Shown: positions 50,810-59,796, counted from the stretch's first letter. The stretch: 64,000 nt of DNA from Paenibacillus pinihumi DSM 23905 = JCM 16419 (GCF_000422505.1 NZ_KE383867.1:190494-254493), one strand, 5' to 3'. Notes: generated by a model not told the origin, from the sequence alone. Numbers and translations: made by a program.

Positions 50810-51997
50810 GTGAAACATAAGGCCGTTATTCTGGGCTGTAATTATTATATTGGCCTGAGTACAATTCGTTGTCTCGGCATATACGGGATTCATACAGTAG
50901 CGGTAGACTATTCGGCTGAACAAGCTTACGGAGCCCGATCTAAATATTGCTCGGAGCACTTGATTGCTCCGCATTACAAGGAGGAGAAGAAAAAGTTTAT
51001 CCGCTTCCTGATCGATTATGCCAGCAGGCAAAGTCTGCCTCCGGTACTTATTCCCTGCCATGATGCATATGTGGAAATTATCGACGAGCATTTGGCGGAA
51101 CTCAGGCAGTATTATTTGATCCCGCAGACGAAGCAGGGGCTGTATACAGAAGTAATGAACAAGGATACCCTCCATCTTGTGGCTGTACAAAATGGTGTTC
51201 CCGTGCCGGAGACAGTACGTCCAGGCGAGGAGCATTTTTTCGAAAAAATTGAGAACATTATTCACTATCCGTGCATCGTCAAGCCTGTAGATTCTCCTGC
51301 TTTTGTGGCTTATTTTCGGCGCAAGCTGTTCAAGGTACATAACCGGGAGGAGTTGACCCGGGCATTAAATGAAGCTGAGCGTGCGGGGCTGGAGGTCATT
51401 GTGCAGCGTATCATTCCGGGCTTCGACGATCATATGTACACTTTCGATGCCTATCTCAACCAGGATTCCAAAGTGACGCATTGGGTCAGTTGCCGGAAGC
51501 TCCGCCAGTATCCGATTAATTTTGGAGCTTCGGTCTATACCGAGCATCATCAGGTTCCTGAACTGCTTGAAATCGGGGGCGAATTTTTGGAGCGGATTCA
51601 GTGGAAAGGCTTTGCGGAAATTGAATTCAAGAAAGATGCGGATACCGGCCAATTTTATCTGATCGAGGTGAATGTGCGCATTACCAATTTGAATGTTCTG
51701 CTTCATCAGGTGGGAATGAACATTCCGTACATTACGTATTGCGAGTTGACGGGGCATGAGGCTGTTCCGCCCTTCAGCTTGCAGCAAAGCCAAAATCGCG
51801 TCTTCCGCTATGCCTACGAGGATCTGCTGGCGATTCGGGATTATATCAGGACAGGCCAGCTTTCACCGGCTCAAGTGGTCCGTTCCCTGTTCAGGCCAAA
51901 AGCGAGTGCTATATGGGACTGGAATGATCCACAGCCTGCTTTCGCCTATATGGGGATTGTACTGGGCAAAATTCTGAAGAAAGTGCGCAGGGGCTAA
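50810..51997 (+). CDS. ATP-grasp carboxylate-amine ligase (D-aspartate ligase-like)
   Basis: 395 residues, COG3919-like ATP-grasp. N-terminal Rossmann part VILGCNYYIGLSTIRCLG, then PCIVKPVDSPAF (ATP-binding Lys), VIVQRIIPG, GFAEIEFKKDADTGQFYLIEVNVRITN (metal-binding Glu-x-Asn). D-Asp ligases of lactic acid bacteria that build peptidoglycan side chains belong to this group, and an aspartate racemase, MurE paralogue and AsnB follow in the same direction. GTG 50810 is chosen; the in-frame TTG 50795 is the alternative and neither has a strong site. Ligation of D-Asp is inference from the neighbours. Confidence 0.8.
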   Translation: MKHKAVILGCNYYIGLSTIRCLGIYGIHTVAVDYSAEQAYGARSKYCSEHLIAPHYKEEKKKFIRFLIDYASRQSLPPVLIPCHDAYVEIIDEHLAELRQYYLIPQTKQGLYTEVMNKDTLHLVAVQNGVPVPETVRPGEEHFFEKIENIIHYPCIVKPVDSPAFVAYFRRKLFKVHNREELTRALNEAERAGLEVIVQRIIPGFDDHMYTFDAYLNQDSKVTHWVSCRKLRQYPINFGASVYTEHHQVPELLEIGGEFLERIQWKGFAEIEFKKDADTGQFYLIEVNVRITNLNVLLHQVGMNIPYITYCELTGHEAVPPFSLQQSQNRVFRYAYEDLLAIRDYIRTGQLSPAQVVRSLFRPKASAIWDWNDPQPAFAYMGIVLGKILKKVRRG

Positions 51998-52038
51998 ACA
52001 ACTATGACACAAGCTGCTTACAAAAGGAGGTCCGCGAT

Positions 52039-53541
52039 ATGTGGTTGTCATCCATCGTTGCCGGTCTAAAATTCAATCAACTGCAGGGCAGTCTGCAGGT
52101 GGAGGTGTCGTCCATTGCCTTTGATTCAAGGGAAGTGACGAAGGGCAGCATTTTCGTTGCGATTGCCGGTTTCGAAACGGACGGGCACCACTATATTCGC
52201 CAGGCGATTGAGCGGGGAGCAGTTGCAGTCGTATTGGAAAAGGAAGCCGAAGTTAAGGACGGCGTCGCTGTGCTGATGGTACAGGATTCACGGGATGCGC
52301 TGGCCCAAATCTCGGCTGCTTTCTACGGTGACCCGACGGCGGATATGAATTTGACCGGAATTACCGGAACGAACGGCAAAACATCCATTACGTTTATGAT
52401 TCAATCCATACTGGAGCAGGATGGCCGCTCGGTCGGGTTAATCGGCACGATGGGCAGCATGATCAAGGGAAACGCTCTTCAGACACGCAATACGACACCG
52501 GAATCTCTGCATCTGCAACGGCTGTTCTTGCAAATGCGCGATGAGGGTGTGGATGATTGTGTGATGGAAGTATCCTCCCACGCCCTAAGCTTGAAGCGCA
52601 CCGCATATTGCCGGTTCCGTACAGGCATATTTACGAATTTGACACCCGATCATCTGGAGCTCCATCAATCCATGGAAAGCTATTTTGAGGCCAAATCGCA
52701 GTTATTCGAGATGACATCTGAAGCCAATATCATTAATGCGGACGACAAGTACGGGCAGGTGCTGCTGCGCAGGCTTGGCAGCCGTACGGCAAAACTCATA
52801 TCTTACGGCATTCATAACGCTAGTGATGTATACGCGACGCAAATTCGGACATTAGAGGGCGGAACGACGTTTATGGCACATACACCGGCAGGGGAGATCT
52901 CCATCCGGATTCATTTTCCCGGCATGATTTATGTCTATAATGCGCTGGCGGCTATTGCATTTGGAGTCAGCCGCGGCATTAGCCTGACCGCCATTCAACA
53001 AGGTATGGACCAGCTTGCCGGAATTCGCGGCCGTCTGGAGACGGTCTATGAGGATAACGACAATAAAGTCATTGTGGATTTCGCCCATACCGAAGACGGT
53101 CTGGAGCAGGTTCTTGCGACGATTCGTTCTTTTTCGGATGCCAGGATCATACTGGTGTTTGGCGTATATGGGGCGGAAGGCATGCACGGGGAGCGGAAGC
53201 GCAGAGCGATGGGCAAAATCGCGGGGACCTATGCGGATCTGTCCGTTGTCACATCGGACAACCCCAAGCACCAGAATCCCGCCCGTATTATCCATGAAAT
53301 TGTCAGAGGCGTGAAGCAGGCCGGGGGCATGCATCATTCCTTCGTGGATCGCAAGGAAGCCATTCATTTTGCGCTGGATCAATGCCAAAAGGGAGATGTC
53401 GTGCTCATTGCCGGCAAAGGCCATGAGACCACGCAAATCATTGGAAGCACAGCACTGCCGTTTAACGAGAGAGAGATTGTACAGGAATTTATGTCTTCCA
53501 GGTATGAGGCAGAGGCCGAACTGATGAAGTCCGTGGATTAG
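52039..53541 (+). CDS. MurE-like UDP-MurNAc-peptide ligase with non-standard substrate motif
   Basis: 500 residues, Mur ligase three-domain fold; AAAAGGAGGT before ATG. DSREVTKGSIFVAI (UDP-binding N domain), P-loop GITGTNGKTS, NTTPES, MEVSSHAL, FTNLTPDHLE, carbamylated Lys in FEAKSQLF, GIRGRLE, FAHTEDGL, and GKGHET. The third-residue selector, DNPR in diaminopimelate enzymes, here reads SDNPKHQNP, so the amino acid added may not be meso-DAP. A genome of this type normally has its own murE in the dcw cluster, so this is likely a specialised paralogue acting with the D-Asp genes around it. Confidence 0.88.
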   Translation: MWLSSIVAGLKFNQLQGSLQVEVSSIAFDSREVTKGSIFVAIAGFETDGHHYIRQAIERGAVAVVLEKEAEVKDGVAVLMVQDSRDALAQISAAFYGDPTADMNLTGITGTNGKTSITFMIQSILEQDGRSVGLIGTMGSMIKGNALQTRNTTPESLHLQRLFLQMRDEGVDDCVMEVSSHALSLKRTAYCRFRTGIFTNLTPDHLELHQSMESYFEAKSQLFEMTSEANIINADDKYGQVLLRRLGSRTAKLISYGIHNASDVYATQIRTLEGGTTFMAHTPAGEISIRIHFPGMIYVYNALAAIAFGVSRGISLTAIQQGMDQLAGIRGRLETVYEDNDNKVIVDFAHTEDGLEQVLATIRSFSDARIILVFGVYGAEGMHGERKRRAMGKIAGTYADLSVVTSDNPKHQNPARIIHEIVRGVKQAGGMHHSFVDRKEAIHFALDQCQKGDVVLIAGKGHETTQIIGSTALPFNEREIVQEFMSSRYEAEAELMKSVD

Positions 53542-53575
53542 ACTTTAAGTACGAGGGGAATGTGAGGGAGAGATT

Positions 53576-55477
53576 ATGTGCGGTTTTGCAGGCTTTGTAG
53601 ACAGCCCGTCCACACTCCATCCGGAGAAGACCATTAGGGCCATGATGGACACAATCGTACATCGCGGGCCGGATAGCGGGGGCATCTATGCCGGGGAACG
53701 GGCGGTTTTTGGTTTTCGCAGGCTGAGTATTATGGATTTGACTGCCGGGGGCAGCCAGCCCATGTACAATGAAGACCGGAGCTGTGTGCTTGTTTTTAAC
53801 GGGGAAATATACAACTATGCGGAACTGCGGAAAGAGCTGCGGGGAAAAGGGCACCGATTTACAAGCCAGACAGACAGCGAGGTCATTATTCACGGCTATG
53901 AGGAATACGGAGTGGGCATTCTCCAGCGGTTAAGAGGGATGTTTGCATTCGCCATTTGGGATGACAAACGTCAATCTTTGCTTCTGGCCCGTGATTTCTT
54001 TGGCATCAAGCCGTTATATTATTCCCGGCACACCAAGGACGGGTGCCTGCTGTTCGGTTCAGAAATCAAGTCCTTTATGGCCCATTCCTCCTTCATTAAA
54101 GAGCTTAACAAGGATGCTTTGAAACCGTATTTGACATTTCAATATTCCGTGCTCGGGGAGACGTTCTTTAAAGGGGTATACAAGCTGGAGCCGGGACATT
54201 TCATGCTGTATAGCAATGGTGAGCTTGAAATCAAGCGTTATGCCGAGGTGCAATTTGATACGGTGGAGGAAACACTGGATTCGTACAGGCAGCAAATTCA
54301 ACAGACATTGCGCGAGTCAGTGAAAGCGCACCGGATCAGTGATGTGAAGGTTGGCTCTTTTCTCTCCGGGGGTGTGGATTCCAGCTATATCACGGCGCTG
54401 CTGATGCCGGATAAGACATTCTCCATCGGATTTGAGTCGTATGAGGGCAGTTTTAATGAGACTGGGCTGGCACAAGAACTATCAGATCAGCTTCATATCA
54501 GCAATTATAAAGAAATGCTTAGTGCAGAGCAGTGCTTTGAGAAACTGCCGGACATTCAATATCATATGGATGAGCCGCATTCCAATCCTTCGTGTGTGCC
54601 GCTATATTTTCTGTCAGGGCTAGCGAGCCGCCATGTCACCGTCGTTTTGTCCGGAGAAGGGGCCGATGAACTGTTCGGAGGATATGACGGATATGAGCTT
54701 ACCCCGGCAATGAAGACGTATTCCCGGCTGCCCTTTGTCGTCCGTCGAGTCACATCCAGGCTTGTCAAAGACCTGCCCAAGGGGCGCATTAGCACCTTCC
54801 TGATGAGGGGAGGCCAGACGGTGGAGGAGAGATTTATCGGGCAGGCAAAGGTCTGGGATGAAGCAGAGGCACAAGATCTGTTGCAGAACGATTATAAGCA
54901 GGGGCCTTCTGTAAGGGATATTACCAGTCCATATTTCCAGGAAGTAAAGGACAAGGATGATCTGACAAAAATGCAGTATCTCGATATGAAGCTGTGGCTG
55001 CCGGGAGATATATTGCTGAAGGCAGACAAGATGAGCATGGCTCATTCGATCGAACTGCGCGTCCCCTTCCTTGACCGTGCGGTTATGGAGCTTGCGGGCC
55101 GCCTGCCCTCGGGTCTGCGGGTTAAGAATGGCGAGACCAAGCGGGCGCTTCGTTCAGCCGCCAAAGACTACCTCCCGGAAGCCTGGGCGAAGCGCCCAAA
55201 GGTCGGCTTCCCGGTACCGATCCGGCACTGGCTGAGAGAGGAGAAATATTATCAGATACTGAAGGAGCACTTCGAATCCGGGACAGCAGCGATGTTTTTT
55301 CATCCGAAGCCGCTATTGAAACGTTTGAATGACCACTACAGCGGCAAAGCTAATCATGCGCGCGAACTGTGGACCGTCTATGTATTTTTGGTGTGGTACA
55401 AGCAATTTTTTGAAAGCAGCAGCAGACAGGCTGTGAGTAGCAGCGGACAAAACAGCCGGGAGGAGGCGCTGGTATGA
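53576..55477 (+). CDS. asnB: Asparagine synthetase B-type glutamine amidotransferase
   Basis: 633 residues, full length. N-terminal class II glutaminase with Cys2 (MCGFAGFVDS), RGPDSGG, FNGEIYNYAELR; C-terminal synthetase with PP-loop SFLSGGVDSSYI, LSGEGADELFGGYDGYE, and PFLDRAVMEL. Transfers amide from Gln to an activated carboxylate. In peptidoglycan systems AsnH/AsnB paralogues amidate D-Asp or DAP; among a racemase and ligases this is the likely job. TGA/ATG overlap with the racemase gene. Confidence 0.92.
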   Translation: MCGFAGFVDSPSTLHPEKTIRAMMDTIVHRGPDSGGIYAGERAVFGFRRLSIMDLTAGGSQPMYNEDRSCVLVFNGEIYNYAELRKELRGKGHRFTSQTDSEVIIHGYEEYGVGILQRLRGMFAFAIWDDKRQSLLLARDFFGIKPLYYSRHTKDGCLLFGSEIKSFMAHSSFIKELNKDALKPYLTFQYSVLGETFFKGVYKLEPGHFMLYSNGELEIKRYAEVQFDTVEETLDSYRQQIQQTLRESVKAHRISDVKVGSFLSGGVDSSYITALLMPDKTFSIGFESYEGSFNETGLAQELSDQLHISNYKEMLSAEQCFEKLPDIQYHMDEPHSNPSCVPLYFLSGLASRHVTVVLSGEGADELFGGYDGYELTPAMKTYSRLPFVVRRVTSRLVKDLPKGRISTFLMRGGQTVEERFIGQAKVWDEAEAQDLLQNDYKQGPSVRDITSPYFQEVKDKDDLTKMQYLDMKLWLPGDILLKADKMSMAHSIELRVPFLDRAVMELAGRLPSGLRVKNGETKRALRSAAKDYLPEAWAKRPKVGFPVPIRHWLREEKYYQILKEHFESGTAAMFFHPKPLLKRLNDHYSGKANHARELWTVYVFLVWYKQFFESSSRQAVSSSGQNSREEALV

Positions 55478-56187
55478 TAAGCTCCACACTTGGCGTATTG
55501 GGCGGAATGGGGCCGAAGGCTACGGCGGTCTTCATCGAACGGATTGTTGAACACACAGCTGCGAAGCAAGACCAGGATCATATCAATATGGTTGTGTTGA
55601 ATCATGCTGCGCTCCCTGACCGGACAGAGGCAATCGAAAGCGGGAACTATGACAATTTTACTGATGCCATTCATAGGGATTTGAAGCTGCTGGAGCAGGC
55701 GGGTGCGGCAAATATTGCAGTTCCCTGCAATACCTCGCATTTTTTCTATGGGCAGATGCAGCAGATGACTTCTGTCCCCATCATTCATATGGTGGATGAG
55801 ACAATTCGGACAGTCAGGGAGACAGACAGTTCAATTGAGAGGATCGGGTTGCTGGCAACGAACGGAACGGTCAAAAGCGGAGTCTACGCTAACAGTTGTG
55901 TTGAATATGGTCTGGATCTGGTCGTTCCGCCAAATCAGCTCCAACGGGAGATATCGGAAATCATTTATGAGCAGGTCAAACGCAACGGGGATTTGAATGC
56001 TGCCGGTCTGGTCCACATTATAGATCAGTTGATAACAGACTACAGGTGTGACCGGGTTATTATAGCCTGTACGGAATTATCCTGTATTCCATTGCCAGCC
56101 GAGCAGGGGCAACATGTGGTGGATGCCATGGAAGTTCTGGTGAAGCAGTCCATTTTGCGCTCCGGAGGGATATTAAAAGCTATTTGA
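55474..56187 (+). CDS. racD: Aspartate/glutamate racemase family enzyme (aspartate racemase)
   Basis: 237 residues, Asp/Glu racemase fold. LGVLGGMGPKATAVFIERIVE is split as GVLGGMGPKAT at the N-terminus; the two catalytic Cys are in VPCNTSHFF and IACTELSCIP. GGMGP is typical of aspartate rather than glutamate racemases. Start overlaps the asnB stop, so D-Asp production is coupled to the amidotransferase. Terminal gene of the cluster; together they can make D-Asp, ligate it and amidate it to D-Asn. Confidence 0.88.
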   Translation: MISSTLGVLGGMGPKATAVFIERIVEHTAAKQDQDHINMVVLNHAALPDRTEAIESGNYDNFTDAIHRDLKLLEQAGAANIAVPCNTSHFFYGQMQQMTSVPIIHMVDETIRTVRETDSSIERIGLLATNGTVKSGVYANSCVEYGLDLVVPPNQLQREISEIIYEQVKRNGDLNAAGLVHIIDQLITDYRCDRVIIACTELSCIPLPAEQGQHVVDAMEVLVKQSILRSGGILKAI

Positions 56188-56238
56188 ACAATAATAACAT
56201 GCCGCTGTTGCGATAAACGAACAGTGATTCAATACAAT

Positions 56239-56279
56239 GAGAATGATCGGTAAAAAATAATTCTTTACCGTTCGTTCTC
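56239..56279. promoter_or_regulatory. Palindromic operator upstream of TetR gene
   Basis: GAGAATGATCGGTAAA and TTTACCGTTCGTTCTC are inverted arms of 16 bases (14 pairs) separated by 9 bases. No T-run, so an operator rather than a terminator; lies 40 bases before the TetR start, consistent with autoregulation. Confidence 0.65.
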
Positions 56280-56318
56280 ATTTTGTTATTATCGATATCG
56301 GGAGGAGGAATGAATGAA

Positions 56319-56858
56319 GTGGCCAGAGCCAAGGCATTTGATGTGGATGAAGTATTGGTCAAAGCCATGGAGCTGTTTTGGAAACACGGCTATGAGCGGA
56401 CATCCTTGACGGACCTGGTTTTGCATACGGGTGTTCACAAGCGAAGTATGTACGACACCTTTGGCGACAAGCATACCTTGTACTTGAAGGTGTTGGAACG
56501 CTACAGCGAAATCATTGATCAATCCTCTGAGCGTATTGTGCACAATGCCCGTTCGACGAAGGAATCGCTCAAGCTGCTGCTTGAGATGGCCTTTCAGCGC
56601 GAATTTGAGTCTCCCAAAGGCTGTTTATTGGTCAATACTGCTGTCGAGCTTGCAGAGCATGATCCGCAATCCAAACTTTTAATTAATCAATGTTGGAGCT
56701 GCTCGGAAGAGCTGATGTGCGAAGTTATCGAATCCGGCCAACGATCTGGTGAAATCTCCCAGACTCTTGATGCCCTGTCTTTGGCGCAATACTTTTATAA
56801 CGCCTTTACCGGAAAATTAAAGGAAATTATCAACACCACGTTGTCCATATTGAATTAG
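56319..56858 (+). CDS. TetR/AcrR-family regulator
   Basis: 179 residues. GTG 56319 is chosen: GGGAGGAGG lies 10 bases before it and the product then begins VARAKAFDVDEVL as in its family; ATG 56310 is too near the site. HTH: AMELFWKHGYERTSLTDLVLHTGVHKRSMYDTF is split into AMELFWKHGYERTSL and GVHKRSMYDTFGDK. The C-terminal ligand domain has Cys in SPKGCLLVN. Such regulators usually control an adjacent SDR; here that SDR survives only as a fragment. Confidence 0.87.
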   Translation: MARAKAFDVDEVLVKAMELFWKHGYERTSLTDLVLHTGVHKRSMYDTFGDKHTLYLKVLERYSEIIDQSSERIVHNARSTKESLKLLLEMAFQREFESPKGCLLVNTAVELAEHDPQSKLLINQCWSCSEELMCEVIESGQRSGEISQTLDALSLAQYFYNAFTGKLKEIINTTLSILN

Positions 56859-56880
56859 ATATTTTTTTAACCATTATAGA

Positions 56881-57153
56881 ATGAACGTTCCCGTTTTTCG
56901 CGTCAATACCATTTCTCCAGGTGCGACACGAACACCTATTTGGGGACAAAAGACAGCAGAAGGCTTTGCACAATTGGAAGCTGTACTCACTCGCGGAATT
57001 CCGCTTAACCGTCTCGGGGAGCCGGAGGAAATCGCGAATGTTGCCTTGTTCCTGGCTTCTGATGAGTCCGCTTATGTCCAGGGTGCTGAAATTAGTATGG
57101 ATGGCGGGGCAGGTTCTTCGCCATTTGGTGCTCCAATTTATCGCAGGCAGTAA
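56881..57153 (+). pseudogene. Headless SDR oxidoreductase (C-terminal third only)
   Basis: Reads FRVNTISPGATRTPIWGQ, PLNRLGEPEEIANVALFLAS and GAEISMDGGAGSSPFG, the C-terminal 90 residues of a classical SDR. The TGxxxGIG cofactor motif, catalytic Ser and YxxxK are missing, and the ATG has no ribosome-binding site. It sits 22 bases after the TetR gene, so about 155 codons were deleted between them. Confidence 0.8.
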
Positions 57154-57180
57154 ATTTTACCAATCAGGAGGGACTTATAA

Positions 57181-57993
57181 ATGAGTAAAGTATGGTTTAT
57201 TACAGGTACATCGACAGGATTCGGCCGTAAGTTCGTGGAGCAGTTGATCCCGACAGGAGACAAGATCGTAGCGACCGCACGCAATGTTAATGCGATTGCG
57301 GACCTGAAAGAGAAGTCCCCGGACAATGTTCATATTACAGCCTTGGATGTCACCAACAAGGAGCAGATTCAAGCTGCAGTTCAGGAGGCAGTCGATACAT
57401 TTGGCCGTATTGATATTGTGGTCAATAATGCCGGTTACGGACTGTTTGGTATGTTGGAGGAATACACGGATGAGCAAATCAGAAATCAATTTGATGTCAA
57501 TGTATTCGGTATGCTGGATGTCATTCGTGAGACGCTGCCGGTCTTCAAGAAGCAAAAATCCGGACATTATGTGAATATCTCATCCATCTTTGGCGTATGG
57601 ACAGTTCCTGCCTACAGCCTTTATGCAGCATCAAAATTTGCAGTGGAAGGCTTCTCTAAAGCGATGGCTGATGAGCTTGCACCATTCGGTATTAAAACCA
57701 CGATTGTGGAGCCAGGTGTATTCTTGACTAAATTTATGGGTGGTTCCCAAAAACTGTCCGAACCGTTGCCGGAGTATGCACCGGTCTATGATGCCTTCAA
57801 TAAAAGCTATGATGCCGTGAAAAAAGGGGATCAGAACAAAGCCGTTGAAGCCATGATCGCGATGATCAACAGTGAAAATCCGCCTCTTCATTTCCCTGTC
57901 GGCTCCATGGCCACCTACAGCATCCGTGATGCCCTGAGCAAGCGGATTGATGAAGTGAAGGAATGGGAAAACATATCGCTGATTGCCGATTAA
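57181..57993 (+). CDS. SDR-family oxidoreductase
   Basis: 270 residues, classical SDR: WFITGTSTGFGRKFVE (TGxxxGxG), NNAGYG, SSIFG (catalytic Ser region), YAASK (Tyr and Lys). CAGGAGGGA before ATG. PGVFLTKF after the active site is typical of the oxidoreductases often paired with TetR regulators. NAD(P)-dependent; substrate unknown. Ends at a bidirectional terminator. Confidence 0.9.
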   Translation: MSKVWFITGTSTGFGRKFVEQLIPTGDKIVATARNVNAIADLKEKSPDNVHITALDVTNKEQIQAAVQEAVDTFGRIDIVVNNAGYGLFGMLEEYTDEQIRNQFDVNVFGMLDVIRETLPVFKKQKSGHYVNISSIFGVWTVPAYSLYAASKFAVEGFSKAMADELAPFGIKTTIVEPGVFLTKFMGGSQKLSEPLPEYAPVYDAFNKSYDAVKKGDQNKAVEAMIAMINSENPPLHFPVGSMATYSIRDALSKRIDEVKEWENISLIAD

Positions 57994-58025
57994 ATTCCCT
58001 TGGCTGGATAGGATCATAAAGTATA

Positions 58026-58068
58026 ACAAAAAGGATGTTTCCCAGTTGTTGGGATTCATCCTTTTTGT
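58026..58068 (+). terminator. Bidirectional terminator after SDR
   Basis: ACAAAAAGGATG...CATCCTTTTTGT stem enclosing TCCCA/TGGGA, T-run on both strands. Confidence 0.8.
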
Positions 58069-58073
58069 GTAAA

Positions 58074-58703
58074 ATGAAATTGGGCACTAGAAGTGTAAAG
58101 CATCAAGCAAGCTTGAAGACTGTGTACATCGATGAAGCTGGTTTTGCATTTATATACGATTATGGGCAGGTGATTGGTATAAAATATCATATGATCTTCC
58201 CGTTCTTACGCCGGAGTACATCACCTGTCATCATTAAAAATGATAGGGGTGAAGCTGTTGGCGCCATGGAACGGTATCATTCCAGCAAGGCTGAGGCTGG
58301 TTTGAATTTCATCTTTGATAATTTCGTTAACCATGTGAGAGTATTCGATGAGAAGCAGAATCTGGCTATCGATATTCAAGAAATAAATACGGTCAAAACA
58401 CTGATCAGGGAGAAATGGCATGTACATATCGGCAACGATGTTTTTGAGTGTATTCAGAAATCCCGGACCCGAATGAATCCCCAATTCCGATATACGAAGA
58501 AGCAGGATGAAATCTGGATTAAAAAAGATTTTGCCGACCGCAGAATCCGGTTTTTCTTGTATGAAGAGCTGATCGCAGAAGCGGCCCCTCACGGGTTCAT
58601 ACCGCCCAAGTCTAATCAAGTGACCATTAAGATTCTTGATTCCCGTTATGGAATTCATGAGCTGGCGGCGCTCTATTATATTTTTATGCTCAAAAATGTG
58701 TAA
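58074..58703 (+). CDS. Tubby C-terminal-like (LURP-one-type) domain protein
   Basis: About 209 residues. KTVYIDEAGFAFIYDYGQVIG, IIKNDRGEAVGAMERYHSS, VFDEKQNLAIDIQE and VTIKILDSRYGIHELAALY form a repeated beta-strand pattern like tubby C-terminal-like proteins of Bacillota. Cytosolic; function unknown. ATG 58074 lies directly after the terminator hairpin without a ribosome-binding site; an in-frame ATG 58035 inside the hairpin is the alternative, so translation may be weak or the start misplaced. Confidence 0.6.
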   Translation: MKLGTRSVKHQASLKTVYIDEAGFAFIYDYGQVIGIKYHMIFPFLRRSTSPVIIKNDRGEAVGAMERYHSSKAEAGLNFIFDNFVNHVRVFDEKQNLAIDIQEINTVKTLIREKWHVHIGNDVFECIQKSRTRMNPQFRYTKKQDEIWIKKDFADRRIRFFLYEELIAEAAPHGFIPPKSNQVTIKILDSRYGIHELAALYYIFMLKNV

Positions 58704-58714
58704 AGAAAATTATA

Positions 58715-58846
58715 CAGACTCATCCTGATTGTCCTCCTGCGGTTCTGCCTCCGGAATATCCAGGCTGGATGCTCGCTACCCAGGGCGCTGACCGCCTAGA
58801 GCCTGTAAGGCTGTGGGATAAGGTTACGGAGTCGGATGGGAAGTAA
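58715..58846 (+). pseudogene. Phage-like structural protein fragment
   Basis: An open frame without start reads PPEYPGWMLATQGADRL then WDKVTESDGK and stops. This resembles the PExYPxWxQPxGAHDAYxxGDKVTxxGK repeat at the C-terminus of phage structural/lysis proteins. Only about 40 codons remain. By pattern memory only. Confidence 0.35.
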
Positions 58847-58900
58847 AAATTATATATTTTGATAGTCTTCTGCAGTTAGTTAACGCTGTTCAAAATATTA

Positions 58901-58933
58901 AAAGACAGGCTTGTACTGGTGCACAGGCCTGTC
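58901..58933 (-). terminator. Terminator of the minus-strand TetR gene
   Basis: GACAGGC...GCCTGTC; in minus sense followed by TTTTAAT. Confidence 0.65.
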
Positions 58934-58968
58934 CTGGTTTTGTTCAGGGTATAAGTATTAGATATAAA

Positions 58969-59547
58969 TCAACTCGAAGCATAAACCTCATTTTTCTCAA
59001 ACAATCTCCGCACCTGATCTGCCATATATTCAGGGGGGTGCGGCATCTTATTGCGAATCCACCATTCCAAAATTCCCACGAAGGCCGAGGACATAAATTG
59101 GGCGTTGAGTTCTTTGTCGATGCCCGAGTGTGCGTCTTGCTTATCCAGCTTGTTCTTCAAGCCGGCTGAAATGAACTGCAGCAGCCGCTCCCGGAATAAA
59201 GTGCTTCTATGGTTGGAGAGCATGGCTGAGAAGAATAGAAAGTTATCCCCCACATACTCAATTATAGCTCTCAAATCCTGAACCGCTACCGTTGTTTCCG
59301 GGGGCAGATCATGTGAACTACAAAAGGAAATCAGCTTCCCCAAATGATCCTCAATGCACTTATCCAGCAGATCGTATTTATCGCTATAATGCAAATAAAT
59401 CGTCCCGCGGTTTACATTGGCCCGTTCTGCAATATCGTTTATGGTAATGTGTTCGAGTTCTTTTTCTGAAAATAGCTCCAGGAATGCTTTGTTAATGGCC
59501 TCTTTCGTTCTAAGAACCCGCCTGTCGATTTTTGTTTCCGTCTCCAT
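58969..59547 (-). CDS. TetR/AcrR-family regulator divergent from SDR
   Basis: 192 residues. Start ATG at 59547 follows GAGGGGCGGG (minus sense). HTH: RTKEAINKAFLELFSEKEL, ITINDIAERANVNRGTIYLHYSDK. C-terminal domain ends WWIRNKMPHPPEYMADQ, as in TetR_C_7/33-type regulators. Divergent from the SDR at 59797, with a perfect palindrome between, so it most likely represses both. Confidence 0.9.
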   Translation of the reverse strand: METETKIDRRVLRTKEAINKAFLELFSEKELEHITINDIAERANVNRGTIYLHYSDKYDLLDKCIEDHLGKLISFCSSHDLPPETTVAVQDLRAIIEYVGDNFLFFSAMLSNHRSTLFRERLLQFISAGLKNKLDKQDAHSGIDKELNAQFMSSAFVGILEWWIRNKMPHPPEYMADQVRRLFEKNEVYASS

Positions 59548-59653
59548 TTGGCAACCCGCCCCTCTGTTAATGAACAATATCATCTTATCTGTTGCATATC
59601 GGACGAAAGCGCAAGTATTAGCGATTGAATTGATGAAGCATCTCTATATAATA

Positions 59654-59675
59654 TTAATCAACGGCCGTTAATTAA
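59654..59675. promoter_or_regulatory. TetR operator palindrome
   Basis: Core AACGGCCGTT flanked by TTAAT(C) and (A)ATTAA, giving a 22-bp inverted repeat with only one mismatched pair, midway between divergent tetR and SDR genes. Confidence 0.75.
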
Positions 59676-59796
59676 TCAACAAATGTTTGATATCATACAA
59701 TGATTCAATTTCAAATCTCGAAAAGTGGCGAGCTGATTTGTTCAATTCTAACTTTCACAAGTTCATCCCATATTAATTCTTAAGGAGAGATAACAG

